Shown here: positions 1-9,113 of the stretch, piece by piece
Layout of the letters: the number at the start of each line of letters is the position of its first letter
Position numbering within the stretch: the stretch's first letter is position 1
Origin: PALSA-600 sp037142875
Lineage (GTDB): Bacteria; Actinomycetota; Thermoleophilia; Gaiellales; Gaiellaceae
Direction: 5' to 3'
Assembly (NCBI GenBank): GCA_037142875.1
Contig: JBAWZV010000012.1
Location: 1-27,492 of the forward strand
Length of the DNA: 27,492 nt
The notes under the pieces: generated by a model
Databases searched by the model: none
The model's input: the letters and a program-made list of their open reading frames with translations, nothing else
What the model was told of the DNA's origin: nothing
Made by a program: the position numbers and the translations under genes

Positions 1-385
1 TCGCCGGGGTCTTCGGAGTGGCACCGGTTCCCTGGAACTGGTCGACGCGAATCGTGATGTGACACGTGCGCTTCAGGATGCGGCTGACGCGACCGCGCGC
101 ACGGGGCGCCCAGCGCTTCAAAGTCGGGCCGACATCGACGAACGCAGCGGAGATGACGAGATCGTCACCGTTCCAGCGAAGGTTCGGGTTCGACTCGGCG
201 TTAGCGACCGCGCTGCGCAGGACCTTCTCGATCTCATGCGCGGCTGCGCGCTCGGTGAACGCGAGGATGGTGCGAGCCTCGGGAACCGTGCGACCGCGAA
301 TGTGGTCGATCACGAGGCGCGCCTTGCGGGGCGAGATGTGAACGAACTTCGCGACTGCCTGGACGTGCGGACGCGACGCGGTCAT
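1..385 (-). CDS. rplV: 50S ribosomal protein L22, partial (3' end beyond window)
   Basis: Large-subunit protein that binds 23S rRNA and lines the peptide exit tunnel through its long beta-hairpin. Translating the minus strand from the ATG at 385-383 gives 128 residues starting MTASRPHVQAVAKFVHISPRKAR, with the L22 hallmarks ISPRKAR (residues 18-24), an EKVLRSAVANAE helix and the tunnel hairpin segment VGPTLKRWAPRARGRVSRI. The reading frame is open to the window edge, so the C terminus is missing; bacterial L22 usually has 110-120 residues, so this copy already carries a C-terminal extension. Its ATG overlaps the rpsS stop as ATGA, which implies translational coupling. Identification is secure from sequence; the true end is unknown. 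Confidence 0.95.
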   Translation of the reverse strand, partial: MTASRPHVQAVAKFVHISPRKARLVIDHIRGRTVPEARTILAFTERAAAHEIEKVLRSAVANAESNPNLRWNGDDLVISAAFVDVGPTLKRWAPRARGRVSRILKRTCHITIRVDQFQGTGATPKTPA

Positions 386-663
386 CTGCGCACCTGCGTC
401 TTGGAGTCGCCGGCATGGCCGCGGAACTGACGGGTCGGCGCAAACTCGCCGAGCTTGTGCCCGACCATCTGCTCGGAGACGAACACCGGCACGTGCTTGC
501 GGCCATCGTGCACGGCGATCGTGTGACCGACCATGTCCGGGAAGACCGTCGATGAACGCGACCAGGTCTTGATCATCTGCTTCGTATTCGTGGCGTTCAT
601 GGCCTGAATCTTCGCGAGCAAACGCTCTTCGATGAACGGGCCCTTCTTCGAGCTGCGGGACAC
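382..663 (-). CDS. rpsS: 30S ribosomal protein S19
   Basis: Small-subunit head protein that binds 16S rRNA with S13 near the A-site tRNA. The 93-residue product begins MSRSSKKGPFIEERL and contains the family core KTWSRSSTVFPDMVGHTIAVHDGRKHVPVFVSE and the motif VGHKLGEFAPTR followed by a basic tail. The length matches the family (about 92 residues). The start codon is GTG, placed directly after the rplB TAA with no spacer, and the stop overlaps rplV by 4 nt. It belongs to the S10 part of the fused operon. Confidence 0.97.
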   Translation of the reverse strand: MSRSSKKGPFIEERLLAKIQAMNATNTKQMIKTWSRSSTVFPDMVGHTIAVHDGRKHVPVFVSEQMVGHKLGEFAPTRQFRGHAGDSKTQVRR

Positions 664-1506
664 TTAGCGCTTCTCCTTTCCGCGGCGACGGCCGCGGACG
701 ATGAGCCGGTCGGATGCCTTGTTTTTGTCACGGGTGCGCTTGCCGAGAGTCGGAACGCCCCACGGGGTGACCGGATGCCGGCCGCCCTTGGACTTGCCCT
801 CGCCGCCGCCGTGCGGATGGTCGACCGGGTTCATGGCCGAACCGCGGACGGTCGGACGCTTGCCGAGCCAGCGGCTGCGGCCAGCCTTACCACCGGTGAT
901 GTTGCCGTGATCGGCGTTGCCGACCTGACCAACCGTCGCGCGGCAGGTAAGCAGCACGCGGCGCATCTCGCCTGAGGGGAGACGCAGCGTTGCGTAGCCG
1001 TTGTCCTTGGCGACGAGCTGGATGCCGGAGCCGGCCGAGCGTGCCATCTGTCCACCCTTGAGCGGCTGAAGCTCGACATTGTGCACTAGCGTGCCGGTCG
1101 GGATGTTCTCCAGCGGCAGCGCGTTACCTGGCTTGATGTCGGCCGCCGGGCCGGACTGTACAAACGAGCCGACGCGCAGACCTGCAGGGGCAATGATGTA
1201 CGCCTTGAAGCCGTCGGCGTAGTGCAGGAGCGCGATGCGGGCCGACCGGTTCGGGTCGTACTCGATCGCGGCGACCTTCGCCGGGATCCCGTCCTTGAGA
1301 CGCTTGAAGTCAATGATCCGGTACTGGCGCTTATGACCGCCACCCTGGTGCCGGGTCGTGATGCGGCCGTTGTTGTTCCGGCCGCCCTTCTTGGTCAGCT
1401 TCTCCGTCAGCGCCTTCTCGGGCTTCGACTTCGTCACATCGGCGAAGTCGGAAACCGTCATGAAGCGGCGGCCGGGGCTGGTCGGCTTGAAACGACGAAG
1501 TGCCAT
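664..1506 (-). CDS. rplB: 50S ribosomal protein L2
   Basis: One of the most conserved large-subunit proteins, needed for subunit association and peptidyl transfer. The 280-residue product has the OB-type RNA-binding domain in the first half (GRITTRHQGGGHKRQYRIIDFKR, about 48-69) and the SH3-like domain in the second. The near-invariant loop MNPVDHPHGGGEGK places the functionally important histidine at residue 230. The length is usual for the family (about 275). The ATG lies 2 nt after the rplW stop and the stop abuts the GTG of rpsS, so it is embedded in the operon. Confidence 0.98.
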   Translation of the reverse strand: MALRRFKPTSPGRRFMTVSDFADVTKSKPEKALTEKLTKKGGRNNNGRITTRHQGGGHKRQYRIIDFKRLKDGIPAKVAAIEYDPNRSARIALLHYADGFKAYIIAPAGLRVGSFVQSGPAADIKPGNALPLENIPTGTLVHNVELQPLKGGQMARSAGSGIQLVAKDNGYATLRLPSGEMRRVLLTCRATVGQVGNADHGNITGGKAGRSRWLGKRPTVRGSAMNPVDHPHGGGEGKSKGGRHPVTPWGVPTLGKRTRDKNKASDRLIVRGRRRGKEKR

Positions 1507-1508
1507 GG

Positions 1509-1799
1509 CTAGATCTGCGCTCCCGTGAAGAATTCGATCGTGTTACCGGGCTTCAACTGGACGATGGCCTTCTTCCAGCCCGGGCGGGTGCCCTTGATCG
1601 CGCCGCGGCGCTTGGGCTTGGCCTGAACCTTGATGATGTTGACGCTGTCGACCTTGACCTCGAAAAGCTTCTCGACGGCCTGGCGGATCTGCGTCTTGTG
1701 CGCGTCCTTGTGGACACGGAAGGTGTACTTGCCCGCGGACGTGCCGGCGTAGCTCTTCTCCGAGACGACCGGGGCGAGGATGATCTGACCGGGTTCCAC
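1509..1799 (-). CDS. rplW: 50S ribosomal protein L23
   Basis: Large-subunit protein at the exit of the peptide tunnel, docking site for trigger factor and SRP. I place the start at a GTG whose first base is the last base of the rplD stop (TAGTG), giving 96 residues beginning with Met(GTG)-EPGQIILAPVVSEKS; this matches the usual length and the family start. An open frame continues upstream through rplD but is not protein-like there. Core motifs seen: YTFRVHKDAHKTQIRQAVEKLF, the VDSVN segment and the basic loop KPKRRGAIKGTRPGWKKA. The one-base overlap implies coupled translation with L4. Confidence 0.95.
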   Translation of the reverse strand: MEPGQIILAPVVSEKSYAGTSAGKYTFRVHKDAHKTQIRQAVEKLFEVKVDSVNIIKVQAKPKRRGAIKGTRPGWKKAIVQLKPGNTIEFFTGAQI

Positions 1800-2425
1800 T
1801 AGGAGGCCCTCCCCTGGACGAGCGGAAGCGCCGCTTCGCTGACGACGAGCGAGCGGGCCCAGACGATCGCGCTGACCTCTAGCTCCGAGGGGGCGACGAC
1901 CGCGACGCGCTCCAGATTGCGGAACGACTTCGCCAGGTTGGTCTCCTCTGCAAGACAGACGATGACGATAGGAAGCGAGAGGCCAGCCGACGCGACGAGT
2001 GCTGCCGCGGACTTCGTGGACGGCTGCTTGAAACTGTCGGCTGCGACGAGTGCGAGGCTGCCGTTGCCGGCATGGCTGGCGAGCGCCGACCGCATAGCGG
2101 CCTTGGCTGCCTTGCGGTTCACCTTCTGGATGAATGTGCGCGGATCCTTGCGGAACGCGTGACCGCCGCCTTCGAACTGTGCAGCACGGATCGTGCCTGC
2201 ACGGGCGCGGCCGGTGCCCTTCTGGCGCCACGGCTTCGCGCGTCCACCGGAGACCATTCCGCGGCTCTTCGTCGCGAACGTGCCTGACCGGTGCGAGTTC
2301 TGCTCTGCGCGAACCTGCTCGTGGACCAGATGCGCCTTGACCTCGACGCCGAAGACGCTCTCCTCGAGGGAGACGTCCTTCGCTGCGCCGGTGGCGTTGA
2401 GAAGCGTTGCCTTGATTGAAGCCAT
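1799..2425 (-). CDS. rplD: 50S ribosomal protein L4
   Basis: Large-subunit protein whose extended loop reaches the exit tunnel; in Escherichia coli it also autoregulates the S10 operon. The 208-residue product shows the typical loop region SRGMVSGGRAKPWRQKGTGRARAG (about 54-77) and a globular alpha/beta domain ending in a Val/Ala-rich stretch. Its ATG shares one base with the rplC stop (TAATG) and its stop shares one base with the rplW GTG. Length and motifs are normal for L4. Whether this copy has the regulatory role cannot be judged here, as no S10-type leader precedes rpsJ. Confidence 0.97.
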   Translation of the reverse strand: MASIKATLLNATGAAKDVSLEESVFGVEVKAHLVHEQVRAEQNSHRSGTFATKSRGMVSGGRAKPWRQKGTGRARAGTIRAAQFEGGGHAFRKDPRTFIQKVNRKAAKAAMRSALASHAGNGSLALVAADSFKQPSTKSAAALVASAGLSLPIVIVCLAEETNLAKSFRNLERVAVVAPSELEVSAIVWARSLVVSEAALPLVQGRAS

Positions 2426-3042
2426 TAGCCGCGCACCTCCAGGAGCCCGTTCTTCGGGCCCGGGACGGATCCCTTGACCAGGAGCAGATTCTGCTCGGTG
2501 TCGATCTCGTAGATCGTGAGACCGAGCTGCGTGACGCGCTTGCCGCCCATCCGGCCAGGAAGCTTGATGCCCTTCATGACACGGGACGGGGTCGCCGAGG
2601 CGCCGATCGAGCCAGGGGCACGCACGTTGTGCGAGCCGTGGCCGCGCGGGCCGCTGGAAAAGTTGTGGCGCTTGATCGTGCCCTGGAAGCCCTTACCGAT
2701 GCCGATGCCCGAGACCTTGATCTCGTCGCCCGGCTGGAAGGCCGCCACAGTGACGGTCTCGCCTTCAACGGCGCCGTCGAGGCCGCCACGGAACTCGACG
2801 AGCTTCCGATGCGGTGCAACGCCAAACCGGCTCAGGTGACCGATCTCCGGCTTCGAGAGCTTCCGCTCCGGCACCGCGTCGTACGCGAGCTGGACGGCGT
2901 CGTAGCCATCCGTCGCTTCGCTCTTGACCTGGACGACAGGGCACGGCCCTGCGGAGATGACGGTCACCGCGGTGACCACACCCGTCTCGGGGTCGAAGAT
3001 CTGAGTCATGCCGAGCTTCCGGCCGAGGATTCCCTTTGCCAT
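2425..3042 (-). CDS. rplC: 50S ribosomal protein L3
   Basis: Early-assembling large-subunit protein that reaches toward the peptidyl-transferase centre. The 205-residue product starts MAKGILGRKLGMTQIFD, the classic L3 N terminus, and holds the tip region RHNFSSGPRGHGSHNVRAPGS with PSRVMKGIKLPGRMGGKRVT following. The glutamine methylated in E. coli L3 is not resolved by inspection. It starts 2 nt after the rpsJ stop and overlaps rplD by one base. Length is normal. Confidence 0.97.
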   Translation of the reverse strand: MAKGILGRKLGMTQIFDPETGVVTAVTVISAGPCPVVQVKSEATDGYDAVQLAYDAVPERKLSKPEIGHLSRFGVAPHRKLVEFRGGLDGAVEGETVTVAAFQPGDEIKVSGIGIGKGFQGTIKRHNFSSGPRGHGSHNVRAPGSIGASATPSRVMKGIKLPGRMGGKRVTQLGLTIYEIDTEQNLLLVKGSVPGPKNGLLEVRG

Positions 3043-3044
3043 GG

Positions 3045-3353
3045 CTAGAGCTTGATCTCGATGTCGATGCCTGCAGGAAGGTCAAGACGCATGAGCTGGT
3101 CGATCGTCTTCGGCGTCGGGCTAAGAATGTCGATCAGCCGCTTGTGCGTACGGATCTCGAAGTGCTCACGCGCGTCCTTGTCCTTGAACGGGCTGCGGAT
3201 GACGCAGTACACGTTCTTCTCAGTGGGCAGGGGGACCGGCCCAGTGATCGTCGCACCGCTGCGCTGAGCGGTGTCGACGATCTGCTGAGCCGACCGATCC
3301 AGCTGCTGGTGGTCGTAGCCCTTCAGACGGATGCGGATTTTCCCCTGTGCCAT
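3045..3353 (-). CDS. rpsJ: 30S ribosomal protein S10
   Basis: Small-subunit protein; family members also act as NusE in transcription antitermination with NusB. The 102-residue product starts MAQGKIRIRLKGYDHQQLD and contains GATITGPVPLPTEKNVYCVIRSP and the C-terminal LMRLDLPAGIDIEIKL, all typical. It begins only 8 nt after the tuf stop, so the S10 genes are a direct continuation of the str operon here rather than a separately promoted unit. An ATG start is used. Confidence 0.98.
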   Translation of the reverse strand: MAQGKIRIRLKGYDHQQLDRSAQQIVDTAQRSGATITGPVPLPTEKNVYCVIRSPFKDKDAREHFEIRTHKRLIDILSPTPKTIDQLMRLDLPAGIDIEIKL

Positions 3354-3361
3354 CGATATCC

Positions 3362-4555
<1,194 letters not shown>

Positions 4556-4579
4556 TCCTGTATTCCTCCGTTGGCCTGG

Positions 4580-6676
4580 TTAGGAGCCGCCGAGGCCCTG
4601 CTCGACGATGCCGGTTGCGATCGACTGTGGTACCTCTTCGTACCGCTCGAACTGCATGGTGAAATTTGCTCGTCCCTGCGACATCGAGCGCAGGTCGGTG
4701 GCGTAGCCGAACATCTCCGAGAGAGGGACGATCGCCTTGACCACCTGCGCGTTGCCGACCGGGTTCATCGACTCGATCCGGCCACGCCGCGAGTTCAGGT
4801 TACCCATAACGTCGCCGAGGTAGTCGTCTGGTGTCGTCACCTCGACCGCCATGACGGGCTCGAGGATCATCGGCTTTGCCCGCCTCATCGCGTCCTTGAA
4901 CGCCATCGAGCCAGCAATCTTGAAGGCACGCTCGCTCGAGTCGACGTCATGGTATGACCCGTCGATGAGCTCGACCTTCACGTCGACGACCGGGTAGCCG
5001 GCGAGCACGCCCGCACCCATCGCCTCCTGGATACCTGCGTTGACGCCTGAGATGTACTCCTTGGGAATCTTTCCGCCGGTGATCTTGTCGACGAACTCGT
5101 ACCCCTTGCCGGCTTCCTGCGGCAGGAGGTTGATCTCGACGTCACCGTACTGGCCCGAACCACCGGTCTGACGAACGAAGCGCCCGCGGATCTTCTCGAC
5201 GGCGTTACGGATCGTCTCGCGATAGGCGACCTGCGGTCGACCGACGTTCGCGTCGACGTTGAACTCGCGCTTGAGGCGGTCGACGATGATCTCCAGGTGG
5301 AGCTCGCCCATGCCAGCGATCAGCGTCTGACCGGTCTCCTCGTCGGAGGTCACGCGGAAGGTCGGATCCTCCTCGGCGAGCCGGGCGAGGCCCGAGCCGA
5401 GCTTGTCCTGGTCGGCCTTCGACTTCGGCTCGACAGCGACCGAGATGACCGGATCGGGGAAGGTCATCGACTCGAGGACGATCGGCGTGCCTTCAGCCGA
5501 GAGCGTGTCGCCCGTCGTGGTGTTCTTCAGCCCGACTCCGGCAGCGATCTCGCCGGCGCCGATCTCGTCGCGCTCCTCACGATGGTTCGCGTGCATCTGG
5601 AGCAGGCGGCCGATCCGCTCGGTCTTACCCGTGGTGGTGTTGAGCACCCTGTCCCCAGCCTTGAGCGTGCCGCTGTAGACGCGGAAGTAGGTGAGCTTGC
5701 CGACAAACGGATCCGACATGACCTTGAACGCCAGGGCCGAGAAGGGAGCGTCGAGGGACGCCACGCGCTCCTCGACAGCGTCGCTGCGGGGGTCGATGCC
5801 CTGGATCGGCGGAACGTCGAGCGGGCTCGGAAGGTAGTCGATGACGCAGTCCAGAAGCGGCTGCACGCCCTTGTTCTTGAAGGCGGAGCCGAGAAGGACA
5901 GGTGTGATCTCGTCCGAGAGGGTGCCGGCACGGAGCGCACGCTTGATCTGGTCGACCGTGACCGATGACTCGTCGCCGATATACGACTCAAGCACGTCAT
6001 CGTCGAAGCGAGAGATCGTGTCGATCAGGAGGTGGTGATACTCGTGGGCCTGGTCGGCGTAGTCGGGCGGGATGTCGGTGACCTCGAAGTCCTGACCGAG
6101 ATCGTCCTTGTAGAGGATCGCCTTCATCTCGACGAGGTCGATGACACCGGAGAACTGATCCTCCTGGCCGATCGGAATCTGGATCGCGACCGGGTTGGCG
6201 CCGAGTCGGTCGCGCATCGATTGCACGGCGGCGAAGAAGTTCGCGCCGGTGCGGTCCATCTTGTTGATGAACGCGATGCGAGGAACCTTGTACTTGTCGG
6301 CCTGCCGCCAGACCGTCTCGGACTGCGGCTGAACCCCTGCGACCGAGTCGAACACGGCAACTGCGCCGTCGAGCACGCGAAGGCTGCGCTCAACCTCGAC
6401 GGTGAAGTCCACGTGGCCGGGCGTATCAATAATGTTGATTCGATGGTCGCGCCAGAACGCGGTCGTCGCAGCAGAGGTGATCGTGATCCCACGCTCCTGC
6501 TCCTGCGCCATCCAGTCCATCGTCGCGGCGCCTTCGTGCACCTCGCCCATCTTGTGGGTCCGGCCGGTGTAGTAGAGGATCCGCTCGGTGGTGGTCGTCT
6601 TGCCGGCGTCAATGTGCGCCATGATCCCGATGTTGCGGACGCGGTCGAGCGTCACCTGGGTCTCTGCTACAGCCAC
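4580..6676 (-). CDS. fusA: Translation elongation factor EF-G
   Basis: GTPase that drives ribosomal translocation and, with RRF, ribosome recycling. The frame is open for 80 further codons upstream, inside rpsG, but that part is compositional noise. I choose the GTG at 6676, which lies 10 nt after the rpsG stop with GGGGAG directly upstream, and gives 698 residues (family about 700) starting Met(GTG)-AVAETQVTLDRVRNIGIMAH. Motifs: AHIDAGKT (20-27), DTPGH (84-88) and NKMD (138-141); domain IV and the C-terminal GYATDLRSMSQGRANFTMQF are intact. Placement between rpsG and tuf is the standard str order. Confidence 0.97.
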   Translation of the reverse strand: MAVAETQVTLDRVRNIGIMAHIDAGKTTTTERILYYTGRTHKMGEVHEGAATMDWMAQEQERGITITSAATTAFWRDHRINIIDTPGHVDFTVEVERSLRVLDGAVAVFDSVAGVQPQSETVWRQADKYKVPRIAFINKMDRTGANFFAAVQSMRDRLGANPVAIQIPIGQEDQFSGVIDLVEMKAILYKDDLGQDFEVTDIPPDYADQAHEYHHLLIDTISRFDDDVLESYIGDESSVTVDQIKRALRAGTLSDEITPVLLGSAFKNKGVQPLLDCVIDYLPSPLDVPPIQGIDPRSDAVEERVASLDAPFSALAFKVMSDPFVGKLTYFRVYSGTLKAGDRVLNTTTGKTERIGRLLQMHANHREERDEIGAGEIAAGVGLKNTTTGDTLSAEGTPIVLESMTFPDPVISVAVEPKSKADQDKLGSGLARLAEEDPTFRVTSDEETGQTLIAGMGELHLEIIVDRLKREFNVDANVGRPQVAYRETIRNAVEKIRGRFVRQTGGSGQYGDVEINLLPQEAGKGYEFVDKITGGKIPKEYISGVNAGIQEAMGAGVLAGYPVVDVKVELIDGSYHDVDSSERAFKIAGSMAFKDAMRRAKPMILEPVMAVEVTTPDDYLGDVMGNLNSRRGRIESMNPVGNAQVVKAIVPLSEMFGYATDLRSMSQGRANFTMQFERYEEVPQSIATGIVEQGLGGS

Positions 6677-6686
6677 CGAATCTCCC

Positions 6687-7157
6687 CTACCACCGATAGT
6701 GAGCGAAGGCCTTGTTGGCCTGCGCCATCCTGTACATGTCGTCCTTGCGCTTGAACGCGCTTCCCTGCTGCTCGATCGCATCGATGATCTCGCCGGCGAG
6801 CTTGTCTTCCATGTGCTTTTCGCGACGCGAGCGGGAGAACGTGACGAGCCAGCGGAGCGCAAGCGTCCGTCCGCGGCGCTGCGGCACCTCGATCGGCACC
6901 TGGTAGTTCGCGCCACCGACGCGGCGGCTGCGCACTTCGAGAACCGGGGTGACCGTCTTGACGGCCTGCTCCAGCACCTCGACCGGAGGTCGACCCGTCT
7001 TGGCGCCGACCTTCTCGAGGGCTCCGTAGACGATTCCCTCGGCCGTGGCGCGCTTGCCGTGCAGCATCACACGGTTGACGAGCTGGGTCACGAGCAGACT
7101 GTCGTAGACCGGATCGGCCAGAAGGACACGAGGCTGAATATCCGCGCGACGTGGCAT
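6687..7157 (-). CDS. rpsG: 30S ribosomal protein S7
   Basis: Primary 16S rRNA binding protein that nucleates assembly of the 30S head and contacts E-site tRNA. The 156-residue product starts MPRRADIQPRVLLADPVYDS and has the S7 helical core KTVTPVLEVRSRRVGGANYQVP and the C-terminal EDKLAGEIIDAIEQQGSAFKRKDD segment. The length is standard. The ATG starts 3 nt after the rpsL TAA. In E. coli S7 represses the str operon through the rpsL-rpsG spacer; here that spacer is only 3 nt, so that site cannot exist in the same form. Confidence 0.98.
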   Translation of the reverse strand: MPRRADIQPRVLLADPVYDSLLVTQLVNRVMLHGKRATAEGIVYGALEKVGAKTGRPPVEVLEQAVKTVTPVLEVRSRRVGGANYQVPIEVPQRRGRTLALRWLVTFSRSRREKHMEDKLAGEIIDAIEQQGSAFKRKDDMYRMAQANKAFAHYRW

Positions 7158-7160
7158 CGG

Positions 7161-7535
7161 TTACTTCGAACTCTTCTTGGCGCCGTACTTCGAGCGACCC
7201 TGCTTACGGTCGGCGACACCAGAGGCGTCGAGCGCGGCCCGGATGACCTTGTAGCGGTAGCCAGGCAGGTCCTTCACGCGGCCACCACGGACGAGGACGA
7301 CGGAATGCTCCTGAAGATTGTGACCCTCACCCGGAATGTAGGTCGGAACCTCGGCCCCATTGGTGAGCCGGACGCGCGCGATCTTCCGCAGCGCAGAGTT
7401 CGGCTTCTTCGGGGTTGTCGTGGACACGCGGATGCAGACGCCACGCTTCTGCGGGGCACCCTGGAGCGCGGGGGTCTTCGTCTTCGCGCGCTTCGACTTG
7501 CGGCCCTTACGGATGAGCTGATTGACGGTCGGCAT
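7161..7535 (-). CDS. rpsL: 30S ribosomal protein S12
   Basis: Decoding-centre protein and the main target of streptomycin-resistance mutations. I start at the ATG at 7535, giving 124 residues beginning MPTVNQLIRKGRKSKRAK; the longer open frame adds 34 residues of leader with no family similarity. Conserved blocks PQKRGVCIRV (28-37), TPKKPNSALRK (41-51) and GGRVKDLPG (84-92) are intact, with Lys43 and Lys88 as in streptomycin-sensitive bacteria. First gene of the str/S10 transcription unit, with a promoter about 125 nt upstream. Confidence 0.97.
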   Translation of the reverse strand: MPTVNQLIRKGRKSKRAKTKTPALQGAPQKRGVCIRVSTTTPKKPNSALRKIARVRLTNGAEVPTYIPGEGHNLQEHSVVLVRGGRVKDLPGYRYKVIRAALDASGVADRKQGRSKYGAKKSSK

Positions 7536-7661
7536 GGTTCGGTTCTCGGAGCTCCTGACTGCGTGCGTGTCTGGCGGGGGACTGGAGACTACGTGTTCCA
7601 GAGGGGGTGGTGACAGCAAAAGGTCTCGGAGGGTCATCGGACCCGTCCGAACCGAGAAGGG

Positions 7662-7689
7662 ATGTTAGCAAACGCCGGGCGACCGTCAA
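7662..7689 (-). promoter_or_regulatory. Probable main promoter of the str/S10 operon
   Basis: On the minus strand a -35 hexamer TTGACG (7689-7684) is separated by 16 nt from a -10 hexamer TAACAT (7667-7662). This is the best sigma-70/SigA-like match upstream of rpsL and would give a start near 7655 and a leader of about 120 nt. The position before the first gene of the operon supports the call. It is read from sequence only, with no experimental support. Confidence 0.65.
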
Positions 7690-7740
7690 CCGGGTCCGTC
7701 TCGTTGCCCCCCCAACAGGGTCGCGGAGAGCACCGCCCCA

Positions 7741-8127
7741 GGCCGACAGATCGGGCGACGCGAACTGGATCTGGGCGAGGTGCCTGGAGCCGCGCTGACG
7801 GCGCTGATCCTGACGCTGCGAGGCCGGGGTGTCGCGGGGACCGGCCTGTCGGCACTCGACGCACTCGTCGGTCAGACGCGCGAACTCGCCGCCACGCTCG
7901 ACGCCGAGGAGGTCGCCGAGTTGACGCTCGACGCCGATGTCGCCTCCCTCACAGGGCTTCACAACCGTCGCTGCTTGCATGATCCGCTCGCGCGGGCAAG
8001 CTCCGGGTCTCCGCCGGGGTTGCGGAACTCGGATCGGACGACGCGCCGGAGCACCTCTTCGAGCGGGCAACCAGGCGCTCTGCCGCGCCAAGGAGGCAGG
8101 CAAGGAGCGCACCATCAGCGCTCGACG
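7741..8127 (+). pseudogene. Decayed GGDEF (diguanylate cyclase-like) gene remnant
   Basis: Three plus-strand frames carry consecutive pieces of a GGDEF domain. Frame one (through about 7995) ends in DVASLTGLHNRRCLHD, matching the DxLTGLxNRR start of GGDEF domains. A second frame from 7998 reads KLRVSAGVAELGSDDAPEHLFERA, matching the late SIGVAE strand and the following helix. A third frame from about 8063 reads RAGNQALCRAKEAGKERTIS, matching the terminal ADxALYRAKxxGRNR helix. About 100 residues between the first two, including the GGDEF signature itself, are missing, and two frame changes separate the parts. No intact start or catalytic site remains, so it cannot make c-di-GMP. The 7536-8174 gap holds this remnant, the rpsL leader and its promoter, and no other gene that I can support. 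Confidence 0.75.
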
Positions 8128-8174
8128 ATCGGCCACGCAGGAACGCTCCGGGTCGCGCCGGGTAGTTTGGAGCC

Positions 8175-9113
8175 GTGAGCGAGGACACACCCCGCGTCGG
8201 CGTCGTCATTCCGGTGTTCAACGTCGAGCGCTGGCTCGACGCGACCCTCGCGAGTCTCCGTCGCCAGACGTATCCGAACTGGTCGGCGATCATCGTCGAC
8301 GACGAGAGCACCGACGGGACCGTCTCGGTGGCCGAGCGGCACGCCGCGGTCGAGAGCCGCATCCGCGTCGTAACGAACCCGGAGCGTGGCCCGGGGGCAC
8401 GCCTCTCGCGCATCCTCGGTCGCTCACTCCACGGCAACAGCGTCGACTACCTCTACTTTCCGGACGGAGACGACGTCCTCGACCCGCGTCTGATCGCGAT
8501 GTTCGTCGAACGGCTCGAGGCGCGGCCCGACGCGGTCGCCGCCTACTGTCGCTACCTCACAATCGACGAGTCGGACACTGTCCTCTCGACCTCGACCCAC
8601 CGACGGTTTGCCCTGACGCCGCACTGGTCACGAACGCTCGACGACGCCGACCCCGTGACCCCGTTCGAGACGCTCTACGCGGGAGCGGGCACCTGGGAGG
8701 GCCTGACGATGTTCAAGCGCACGGCGTACGACACGGCAGGCGGCCTCGACGAGTCACCGGCGTGGACGTCACACACGGTGCTCGACCTGCTGCTTCGCAT
8801 GACGCCGCTCGGCGAGGTGATCTTCGTGCCCGAGCCGCTCTACCACCGGCGGCGGCGGGCGGGAATGGTCAGTGAGAACGTCGCGCGGACATCAGCGAAC
8901 GACCGGGAGCTTCGGCTCCGCTGGCGAGCCCGCGGCCAGGACGACCCGGCCCTCGGTGCGTTCGTCGCCCGATCCGACCTCCTGCTCCGGCACCGGAAGA
9001 GACCACGCGGCCACCTCGAACAGGCGTGGACGCACCTCAGGCGAGGTCGGCTTGTCCTCGTCCCGCGGCTGCTCGTCCTTGCCGCACTGAAGTACCGCTG
9101 GAGAAGGCTCTAG
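8175..9113 (+). CDS. Family 2 glycosyltransferase
   Basis: Predicted GT-A fold enzyme transferring a sugar from a nucleotide-sugar donor, probably in surface glycan synthesis. The 312-residue product begins with the family signature VGVVIPVFNVERWLDATLASL (about 8-28), has VDDESTDGT (41-49) and the metal-binding DGDD (97-100) after YLYFP. The C-terminal third is Arg-rich and has no clear membrane segment apart from a short hydrophobic stretch (LVLVPRLLVLAAL). The start is GTG; a TAGTTT box ends 6 nt before it and there is no well-spaced ribosome binding site, so a leaderless message is possible. It is one of two plus-strand features in the window; its stop overlaps the stop of the convergent BKACE gene. 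Acceptor and donor cannot be told from sequence. Confidence 0.85.
   Translation: MSEDTPRVGVVIPVFNVERWLDATLASLRRQTYPNWSAIIVDDESTDGTVSVAERHAAVESRIRVVTNPERGPGARLSRILGRSLHGNSVDYLYFPDGDDVLDPRLIAMFVERLEARPDAVAAYCRYLTIDESDTVLSTSTHRRFALTPHWSRTLDDADPVTPFETLYAGAGTWEGLTMFKRTAYDTAGGLDESPAWTSHTVLDLLLRMTPLGEVIFVPEPLYHRRRRAGMVSENVARTSANDRELRLRWRARGQDDPALGAFVARSDLLLRHRKRPRGHLEQAWTHLRRGRLVLVPRLLVLAALKYRWRRL

Noticed and set aside
8140..8167. GGAAC ... GTT pair before the glycosyltransferase as an ECF sigma promoter
   Set aside because: The spacer of 20 nt is too long for most ECF factors and the GC content makes such matches common.
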